NCBI GenBank assembly: GCA_025362495.1
Contig: JANYGI010000093.1
Coordinates: 1 to 33,359, forward strand
Reading direction: 5' to 3'
Source of the DNA: Byssovorax sp.
GTDB taxonomy: Bacteria > Myxococcota_A > Polyangia > Polyangiales > Polyangiaceae
Length of the DNA stretch: 33,359 nt
Part shown: piece after piece, positions 15,948 to 22,431 of the stretch
Numbering within the stretch: the stretch's first letter is position 1
Layout: each line of letters begins with the position of its first letter
Program-made: the position numbers and the translations under genes
Notes under the pieces: generated by a model
What the model was told of the DNA's origin: nothing
The model's database searches: none
The model's input: only the letters and a program-made list of their open reading frames with translations

Positions 15948-16610
15948 TCAACGCGGCGCGGCCCCGGGGCAGGCCGGCCCTTCGGCGTCCTTCACGAGCT
16001 TGTCGAGGAGCTTCTGGTCGTCCGGCCGCAGCGACGCCCGCACGCCGAGGCAGAAGCAGAGCTGCGGCGCCGCCGGCGCGGGATCGCCGAGCGCGATGAG
16101 CGCCTCGGCCAGCCGGAGATGATTCTCGGGCGCCTCCGGGTGGAGCTTCACCAGGCCCTCGAGGAGCGAGAGCCCTTCCTCCGAGTCGCCGTGCGCCAGC
16201 ATCGTCGCGGGCACGAGCACGTAGAGCGTGCCCAGCAGCCGCGTGGCGACGCCGCCGCGAAAGTTCGGATCGAGCTCGCGGCTCCGGCGCGCCCAGGTCT
16301 CGACCTCGGCGACGTGGCGCACCCCCGCGAGCCCGTGCGTCTGCACGTAACGCCCGGTGATCGCGGCGCGCGCGAACGCGTAGGCGGCCGACGCGGGCTC
16401 CTCGTGCGCCGACGCTTCCTGGTAGGCGAAGGCGCGATCAGCGGCGCTGTCGGTCCCCGTGGCGATGAGCTCTTCGAGGGCGTCCGACAGCGCCAGCGTG
16501 TCGCGCTGCTGCGCGACGGTCGTGAGGCGGCCGTTGCGCACGGCGGGCGGCCCACACGCAGCAGATAGAGCCGCGAGGAGCAGAGCGATCACGGTCCCGG
16601 GAAGACGCAC
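15948..16610 (-). CDS. TPR-like lipoprotein resembling TRAP-transporter TatT components
   Basis: A 220-residue lipoprotein. The signal peptide ends in LSAAC, giving a lipidated C19. The rest is helical-repeat protein with TPR-like spacing. The segment DPNFRGGVATRLLGTLYVLVP, followed by a GDSEEGLSLLEGLVKLHPEAPENHLRLAEALIALGD-type repeat, resembles by eye the TatT family, lipoproteins that pair with periplasmic binding proteins of TRAP transporters. This family call is my pattern match, not a search result. A Cys-x-Cys (LCFCLG) lies near the C terminus. The start is GTG 16610 (GTG 16592 is possible); no strong ribosome site is seen. It lies 71 bases downstream of the PhnD-like binding-protein gene on the same strand, which fits a joint role. 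Confidence 0.8.
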   Translation of the reverse strand: MRLPGTVIALLLAALSAACGPPAVRNGRLTTVAQQRDTLALSDALEELIATGTDSAADRAFAYQEASAHEEPASAAYAFARAAITGRYVQTHGLAGVRHVAEVETWARRSRELDPNFRGGVATRLLGTLYVLVPATMLAHGDSEEGLSLLEGLVKLHPEAPENHLRLAEALIALGDPAPAAPQLCFCLGVRASLRPDDQKLLDKLVKDAEGPACPGAAPR

Positions 16611-16681
16611 GCAGGGGACAGATAACGCGAGTACGGGGGGCAGGCGCAAGCGCCACGGGCGAGAGCCCGCCCCCCAGGGTG

Positions 16682-17512
16682 TCACTTGTAGGCGGAGATC
16701 ACGGCGGAATAGTCGCCGTCGCCCGCCGCCTTGAACGACTGGATGCCCACCTCGGTGCAGGCCGTCTTGCCTTCGCCGTCGCAGAGCTTGCCGAAGCTGG
16801 CCTGGAAGGCCTTGCGCTCGGCCGCGGGCGCGCTCGGGAAGGCCGCGACCACCATCGGCGGGAGCTTGTCGCTCGACCAGATCGAGTGGATCCCGTCCGC
16901 GCCTTCCAGGTGCGCGAGCTCGGCGAGCTGCGCGTCGTCGACCAGCGCGCACTCGGCCTCGCCGCCGGCGACCTTCTTGATCCCCTGGAGCGGGCGTGTC
17001 GTCGCGACGAGCGTGAAATCGGCGAGCTTGAGCTTGCCGGCCCCCACGACCTGCTCGACGAACTTCACGTCGTCGGCGTGATCGGTCGCCAGGCGCTTGC
17101 CCTTGCAGCCCGCGAGATCCCCCGCCGTCTTGCTGACGACGAAGTACTGCTGCCCGCCGGCGCGAGCGACCGCCACCTGGCCGATGACGTCGAGCTTGTA
17201 CTTGTCCTTGAGCCCGAGGAACGCCGCGAGCGAGAGGATGCCGTAGTGGGGCTTCTCGGCCTGCACGAACCCGTCGGCGCCGGAGCGCGTGGTGTGGAAC
17301 TGGGCCTTGGAAGCGGCCCACCCGTTCTGTTTCGCCGCCAGGGCGACGAATTTGTCGACGTAGGGCTGGGCCTGCGCCGAGCTCCCGATCCCGTGCTCCT
17401 TGAGCACCAGGACGCCGACGGAGCCGCCGTCGGCCGAAGCGTTGCGGGGAGCCGACACGGCCACCGTGGCCAGGCCGAGAGCGAGGAGAGCGGGACGAAC
17501 GATTGCGCGCAC
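16682..17512 (-). CDS. PhnD-like periplasmic substrate-binding protein
   Basis: A 276-residue secreted protein of the PhnD/phosphate-phosphonate and related SBP class. A Sec signal peptide (residues 1 to about 27) ends at ASA. Family-like features are the first strand GSVGVLVLKEHG, the VDKFVALAAK helix, YGILSLAAFLGL, VSKTAGDLAGCKGKRLATDH (the usual 'dLkGkrva' turn), GEAECALVDDAQL (the second-lobe 'vDa' segment) and a C-terminal helix with Cys residues. The start GTG 17512 has AGGAGGT 4 bases upstream; the frame to 17608 is ignored. No ABC permease or ATPase genes are nearby. The companion downstream is the TatT-like lipoprotein. The ligand cannot be predicted. Confidence 0.85.
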   Translation of the reverse strand: MRAIVRPALLALGLATVAVSAPRNASADGGSVGVLVLKEHGIGSSAQAQPYVDKFVALAAKQNGWAASKAQFHTTRSGADGFVQAEKPHYGILSLAAFLGLKDKYKLDVIGQVAVARAGGQQYFVVSKTAGDLAGCKGKRLATDHADDVKFVEQVVGAGKLKLADFTLVATTRPLQGIKKVAGGEAECALVDDAQLAELAHLEGADGIHSIWSSDKLPPMVVAAFPSAPAAERKAFQASFGKLCDGEGKTACTEVGIQSFKAAGDGDYSAVISAYK

Positions 17513-17516
17513 AGGG

Positions 17517-17523
17517 ACCTCCT
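17517..17523 (-). promoter_or_regulatory. Ribosome binding site of the PhnD-like protein
   Basis: A perfect AGGAGGT on the minus strand lies 4 bases before GTG 17512. It fixes the start at the beginning of the signal peptide. Confidence 0.75.
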
Positions 17524-17724
17524 GAACAGCTGTGACGAGGCGCGGCGACAGGTTATGCAATCCCTGAGCAAATACCGCAACGAAGAGCAGCAACGAGCGC
17601 GAGGGCACGCGGGCGCCCCACCCGACGCGCGCAGGCTACCGAACGACCACCGCGCGTGCGAGGGCTTTCACCGACGGCGGTCGGTCACGCTTCGCGGCCG
17701 AGATCGTGGTAGCTCCCCGGGCCG

Positions 17725-20022
17725 GTGAGCGCCTCGAAGAGCCACGGCATCCTCCCCCGCGTCTTTGCCTTCCTCGTGGCGAAGCGCTGGATCATCGTCG
17801 CGCTGTACGCGCTGATCCTGCCGCCGGCCGCGTTTTACGCGACCAAAGTGGGGCAGGACAACTCGATCGATCGGCTGATGGTGCCGAGCGATCCCGACTA
17901 CGCCGCGACCATGGACTTCCAGAAAGTCTTCGGCTCGGGCGAGTACGCCGTACTGCTGGCCGAGGCGGACGATCCGTTCGCGCCGGCGGTCCTCGAGCGC
18001 CTCGACAAGATCGAGACAGCCCTGAAGGACGTCCCGCGGGTCTCGACCAACTCGGCGCTGTCGATTTATCGGCGCGCCAAGGCCGGATTCTCGCCCACGG
18101 CGGACGAGGCGGCGCGCTTCCGCACCTTCGCGACGGGGACGCCGATCCTCCGCAAGCAGGGGCTCGTCGGCGACGGGTTCCTGTCCATCGCCGTGATCCT
18201 CGACGTGAACAACCGCATCGATCGCCGGCAAACGCTGGAGGCGATGAACCGGGCCATCGACGTCGCCGGGGGCGGCAGCGCGCCGTTGAAGGCCCTGCGC
18301 CGCGTCGGGCAGCCGTACGTCAACGTCGATCTCGACGTCTCCACCGAGCGCGACGGGGCGATCTGCTTCGGCCTCTTCACGCTGCTGGTGATCATCCTCA
18401 ACGTCGCGCTGTACCGATCGGTGCGCGCGCTCGCAGCCTTCCTGATCACGCTCGGCGTCTGCCTCGCGCTCTCGGTCGGGTACATCGGCGTCACCGGCGG
18501 GACCTTCACGATCGTCTCGCCGATGGTGCCGATGACGATCCTCGTCACGGCCACCGCGACGCTGGTTTACCTGCACTCGCGCTTCGTCGACAGGCCCGCG
18601 GATGTGTCCGTCGACGAGCACCAGATCTTCGCGCTCAGCAACAAGTTCGTCGCCTGCACGGCGTCGATCTTCGCCACGCTGGTGGGCTTCGCGGCGCTCT
18701 CGGTCTCGCACATCCGACCGGTGCGGCAGATGGGCGTCTGGGTCGCGGTGGGCCTGCTGCTCACGTGGATCGTGGTGCTCACGCTCTTCCCCGCGCTCCA
18801 GAAGATCCTCAAGACACCGACGGGGACGGGCGAGCGGGCGGCCGACGCTTGGTTCCTCACGTTCACGCAGTGGCTCCCCGGGTTCAGCTACCGCTTTCGC
18901 TTTCTGCTCGTCGGGGCGGCGATCACGCTCTCGGCGGGCGGCGCTGTCGCGCTGTTCGGCTTCCCGGGCGTGGTGCGGCCGATGCTGCTGCTCACCGATC
19001 CGGTCGAGTACATCCCGCGCAACTCGCCGCTGTACGCGGACACCAAGCGCATCCAGGAGCTGATGCCCGGGCTCAGCATCACCGAGGTGTGGCTGAAGGG
19101 GAAGCTCGGGGCCGTGTCCGAGCCCGAGACGCTCACCGCGCTCAACAAGTTTCACAACGCGCTCGAGGCCGATCCGCTCGTGGGCGCGGTGGTCGACGCG
19201 ACGACGATCCTCCGCGTCACCCGCTACGTCGGCGGCCAGGGCGACGCGTTCCCGGCCGACGCCGAGGGGCTCGATCAGCTCGCGAGCGACTTCGAGGGGC
19301 TGGTCCCGGTCGAGCCGATGCTCCAGCGCTTCACCAACCGATCGCTCTCGCAGACGCACATCTCGATCGTGTCGCGCGCGACCGAGGACGACGGGTTCCG
19401 CGCGCTCGACGCGCACATCCACGCGCTGTGGGACGCGGCCTGCCTCGCGACGCCGTCGCTCAAGGCCTTCGAGATGAAGACCGTCGGCCTCGGACCGCTG
19501 CAGGCCAAGATGGCGCAGAACCTCGTGCCGACGCTGATGGAAAGCTTCGGGCTCACGGTGGGGATCATCTTCATGACCTTCGTCGTCGTCTTCCGCAGCG
19601 GCGCGGCGCGGCTGATGACGATGATCCCCTCGCTCTTCGCCATCCTCGTGATGTTCGGCGCGATGCGCCTCAGCGGGATGCTGCTCAACGTGGCGACGAT
19701 CCTCATCGCCTCGACCGTGCTGGGGACGAGCGAGAACGATCAGATCCATTTCTTCTATCACTTCCTCGAGAAACGAAAGACCGGCACCGTCGAGGAGGCG
19801 CTGCGGCACACGCTGCGGGTCTCGGGCAAGGCGATCTTCTTCGCGACGCTGATCAACGCCGGTGGGTTTCTGGCGTTCGCGCTCGCGGATCTGCCGCCGA
19901 TGCGGCAATTCGGCGTGCTCACGGCGATCGCGCTCACGGCCTCGATGATCGCAGACTTCACGGCGCTCCCCGCGGCGCTGTGGATCGTGTTCCGCGAGAA
20001 ACCCGACGCGCTCAAGAAGTAG
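17725..20022 (+). CDS. MMPL/RND-superfamily exporter (HAE3-like)
   Basis: A 765-residue inner-membrane transporter with the two-fold RND architecture. TM1 (about 21-41) is followed by a periplasmic loop with QDNSIDRLMVPSDPDY, the typical MMPL entry. A TM2-6 bundle begins near 213 (ICFGLFTLLVIILNVALY), then a second TM (about 390-410), a second periplasmic loop, and a last bundle from about 606. In that bundle TSENDQIHF (S669-D672) holds the acidic residue expected for proton relay. Relatives export lipids, hopanoids or other hydrophobic molecules. The start is GTG 17725 with no clear ribosome site. It diverges from the binding-protein operon across 212 bases and converges on the sigma-factor gene with a 9-base gap. 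No membrane-fusion protein is adjacent. Confidence 0.9.
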   Translation: MSASKSHGILPRVFAFLVAKRWIIVALYALILPPAAFYATKVGQDNSIDRLMVPSDPDYAATMDFQKVFGSGEYAVLLAEADDPFAPAVLERLDKIETALKDVPRVSTNSALSIYRRAKAGFSPTADEAARFRTFATGTPILRKQGLVGDGFLSIAVILDVNNRIDRRQTLEAMNRAIDVAGGGSAPLKALRRVGQPYVNVDLDVSTERDGAICFGLFTLLVIILNVALYRSVRALAAFLITLGVCLALSVGYIGVTGGTFTIVSPMVPMTILVTATATLVYLHSRFVDRPADVSVDEHQIFALSNKFVACTASIFATLVGFAALSVSHIRPVRQMGVWVAVGLLLTWIVVLTLFPALQKILKTPTGTGERAADAWFLTFTQWLPGFSYRFRFLLVGAAITLSAGGAVALFGFPGVVRPMLLLTDPVEYIPRNSPLYADTKRIQELMPGLSITEVWLKGKLGAVSEPETLTALNKFHNALEADPLVGAVVDATTILRVTRYVGGQGDAFPADAEGLDQLASDFEGLVPVEPMLQRFTNRSLSQTHISIVSRATEDDGFRALDAHIHALWDAACLATPSLKAFEMKTVGLGPLQAKMAQNLVPTLMESFGLTVGIIFMTFVVVFRSGAARLMTMIPSLFAILVMFGAMRLSGMLLNVATILIASTVLGTSENDQIHFFYHFLEKRKTGTVEEALRHTLRVSGKAIFFATLINAGGFLAFALADLPPMRQFGVLTAIALTASMIADFTALPAALWIVFREKPDALKK

Positions 20023-20031
20023 CGCGACGGA

Positions 20032-20931
20032 TCACGTCAGCCGGACGAGCGCGCCCAGGCTGACGTCGAGCTTGCTGCGGACGATGCCGAGGAGGCTCTG
20101 CAGCTCGGTCGGGCTCGCGGGGAGGCGCTCGCCGAGCAGCCGCAGCGTCTCCTCGAGCACCCGGGCGCGCCCGGAGATCATCCGCCGGCCCACCGTGGCG
20201 CGCGAGAGGCCGAGGACGCGCGCGATGGCGTCGAGGTTCAGTCCGTCCATGAAATACAGGCGAAGCACGTTGCGCTCCTCCCCGGAGAGCGAGGCGAAAG
20301 CGTCGCTCAGCGCGGCCTGGAAGGCGGCGCCGTAGCGGCGCTTGATCAGCGTGAGCTCGGGATCGATCACGGTCATCGCGGCGGGGCTCCCGGCGTCGTC
20401 GGCGAGCGTGGCGCGGTGACCCTCGTCGCGCCGCGCGTTCGACGCCGCGCGGATCGCGGCGACGCGCAGCCACCCCGCGAGCGAGCCGCGGCCGTCGTAG
20501 TCGACGATCTTCGCGCGCCCGCCGGCCGTCCCGACGAAGAGGCGCTCGCGCAGGGACTGCACGACCTCGTCGGCGACGTCGCGCGCGATCCCCTTGCGCA
20601 TGAGCAGCTGCGGCAGCGGCGCAAGGTAGTGGCGATCGAACGCGGCGACGCTGGCGGCGTCCCCCGCCGCGCACGCGCAGGCGAGGTAGAGGTCCGCGGC
20701 CTGAAGTCGATCGAGGTGCGCGGGCGAGGCCCCCGGCGTCCGCGCTGCCAGGTAACGCACGAAGGTCGCGTCGTCGGTCGCGGCGGACTTCCAGGCGGCG
20801 CGCCCCTCGGCGAGGAGGCGCGCGAGGGACGCTTCGAGCGCGTCGTGATCCGGCGGATCGACGGCGCCCTCCGCGCCCGCAGGCGCGCGCGCCACGAGGA
20901 ACACGGCGGCGAGAGCACAGCGATCACTCAA
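20032..20931 (-). CDS. Sigma-70-family RNA polymerase sigma factor, myxobacterial type
   Basis: A 299-residue alternative sigma factor. Region 2 lies at about 96-168 (ARDVADEVVQSLRERLFV, then GRGSLAGWLRVAAIRAASNARR). Region 4 lies at about 203-262, with a helix-turn-helix in LNLDAIARVLGLSRATVGRRMISGR. There is a longer than usual N-terminal extension. I associate this layout with a myxobacterial group of ECF-like factors (TIGR03001, from memory). The displayed start is TTG 20931; GTG codons at 20904 and 20892 are alternatives. It lies 25 bases downstream of the lipoprotein gene on the same strand. The divergent kinase carries an anti-sigma-type zinc finger, which makes that kinase the prime candidate for its control. 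Confidence 0.9.
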   Translation of the reverse strand: MSDRCALAAVFLVARAPAGAEGAVDPPDHDALEASLARLLAEGRAAWKSAATDDATFVRYLAARTPGASPAHLDRLQAADLYLACACAAGDAASVAAFDRHYLAPLPQLLMRKGIARDVADEVVQSLRERLFVGTAGGRAKIVDYDGRGSLAGWLRVAAIRAASNARRDEGHRATLADDAGSPAAMTVIDPELTLIKRRYGAAFQAALSDAFASLSGEERNVLRLYFMDGLNLDAIARVLGLSRATVGRRMISGRARVLEETLRLLGERLPASPTELQSLLGIVRSKLDVSLGALVRLT

Positions 20932-20956
20932 GCCGCCAGGCTACCACGCGTCGGCG

Positions 20957-22348
20957 CTACGGCTCGCGCCAGAGGACGACGCCGCTGCCGCTCTGGTCGC
21001 CGCCGAGCGTCCCGTCGAAGGCCATCGTCAGCTTGTTTTCGTGGGTGAAATACGAGTCGACGTACTTGCCGCCGAGGTCCGCGTACTTCTTGTCGGCGTC
21101 GGCGCCGCACGCGGCCCAGGTCTTCAGATCGCTCGAGCGGATGATGCGCGGGTCGCCGCAGGCGTTGTCGCCGCTGCCGCCGTTGATGTACGCCGACACC
21201 GCCGCGTTGCCCTTGGAGTCGATCGCCAGCGACTGATACCAGGCCGTAAACGACGATCCGTCGCGCGGGAGCTGCACCGGGGCGGCCCAGGTCAGCCCGT
21301 CGGTCGACGTCGCGACGCGCAGATCGTAGGGGGCCGACGTCTCGGCGACGAGGTGCGCGGCGAGGCGCGGCCTGGTCCCGTCAAAGGCCAGGCTCAGCGA
21401 GGGGTCATCGTTCTGGATGTCGTTCGAGTCCATCACCTTCACCGGAGCGCTGCCCGGTCGCCAGTAGATCGCGGTGGTGTTGTAGCCCGTCGCCGGCCCC
21501 TGGAAGAACGCCAGCGCCGGCTTCCCCGCCGAGTCCACGGCGATGGAGACGGTGCTGCCCGAGACCTGCACCGGGCCGGCCGCGTCGCTCACCATCGCGC
21601 GCGTGAACGTCGCGCCGTCGCCTTCGAGGTACCAGACCGCGGCGCACCCGCCGCAGTTCGGGTCGGCGAGGAGGCAGCACGCGTGGTTGTCCTGCGCGTA
21701 GGCGATCTGGATCTTCCCGCCGGTCAGCGCGACGACGGGGCCGCGCGCCTGCTCGATGTCGCCCGGCTTCTGCTCGCTGACCTGAAGCTTGCCCGTCCAC
21801 GTCGCGCCGAGATCCGCCGAGGTCTGGAGGAAGATCCCGTTGCTCGCGTTGTACCCGGTCACCTGGAAGATCTCTTCGTAGGCGATCGCCAGCTTCTTCG
21901 TGGCGAGGTCGTAGGCGAGCGCGACCCTCCGCGTCGGGCCGTTGGTGCTGACCCCGCCGACGACGTCGACCTTCACCGGCGTCGTGAAGGCGCCGGCGCA
22001 GCGATCCCAGCGCGTGAAGTAGACGGCGGTCTGATCTTGATTGTTGCCCGGCGAATTCCACTGGTAAGCGATCATCGGATCGTCGTTTTCATCGGCGACG
22101 ACGGCGGTGTCGATGCCGAGCGTCCCGTCGGTGCTCGGCGCGACGACGGTGGTGAAGCCCGACGGCGGCGCCTTGTCGCAGGTCGCGCCGCCTCCTCCAG
22201 AGGTGCTCGACGACGCGCCCGAGGTCGACGATGTGCCCGAGGTCGACGCCGGGTCCGAGCACGCGGCGAGCGCTGCCGCGACCGAGAGCCCGAGGGCGGC
22301 GAAGAAGCGGGGGCGAAGCAGGCGCGAAATCGTGGTAATTGACGTCAT
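20957..22348 (-). CDS. Lipoprotein with sialidase/BNR-like propeller repeats
   Basis: A 463-residue predicted surface or periplasmic lipoprotein. The signal peptide ends in ALAAC, giving a lipidated C30, followed by a Ser/Thr/Gly linker. The body has repeating beta-strand units with Asp-box-like motifs (TSADLGATWTG, TSTDGLTWAAP, SSDLKTWAACG) and recurring AIDSKGNAAVSAYI / AVDSAGKPALAFF strands, as in six- or seven-bladed sialidase-fold propellers. No catalytic Arg triad is evident, so I read it as a binding or scaffold propeller. A cluster of Cys (HACCLLADPNCGGCAAVW) is unusual. The start is ATG 22348. An in-frame GTG at 22396 would overlap the divergent promoter. It is the first gene of the operon with the sigma factor. 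Confidence 0.82.
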   Translation of the reverse strand: MTSITTISRLLRPRFFAALGLSVAAALAACSDPASTSGTSSTSGASSSTSGGGGATCDKAPPSGFTTVVAPSTDGTLGIDTAVVADENDDPMIAYQWNSPGNNQDQTAVYFTRWDRCAGAFTTPVKVDVVGGVSTNGPTRRVALAYDLATKKLAIAYEEIFQVTGYNASNGIFLQTSADLGATWTGKLQVSEQKPGDIEQARGPVVALTGGKIQIAYAQDNHACCLLADPNCGGCAAVWYLEGDGATFTRAMVSDAAGPVQVSGSTVSIAVDSAGKPALAFFQGPATGYNTTAIYWRPGSAPVKVMDSNDIQNDDPSLSLAFDGTRPRLAAHLVAETSAPYDLRVATSTDGLTWAAPVQLPRDGSSFTAWYQSLAIDSKGNAAVSAYINGGSGDNACGDPRIIRSSDLKTWAACGADADKKYADLGGKYVDSYFTHENKLTMAFDGTLGGDQSGSGVVLWREP

Positions 22349-22431
22349 TTGAAGCTGGTTCTCCTCGGGCGATCGAACACCCTGCTCCCGGGACACGGCG
22401 CTCGGTGGGTTGTCTCAGCTCCCCCGCAAAA
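22349..22431. promoter_or_regulatory. Short divergent control region of the sigma/kinase locus
   Basis: Only 83 bases separate the start of the lipoprotein-sigma operon (-) from the kinase start (+). Both promoters must be here or overlap the coding ends. A TCCCGGGA palindrome lies at 22386-22393, with GAACACC just to its left. I cannot assign -35/-10 elements. If the sigma factor is autoregulated, its recognition element should lie here. Confidence 0.4.

Noticed and set aside
17668-19908. Minus-strand open frame of 746 codons
   Set aside because: Antisense to the MMPL exporter. Its composition is almost purely Arg/Glu/Asp/His with no hydrophobic core.
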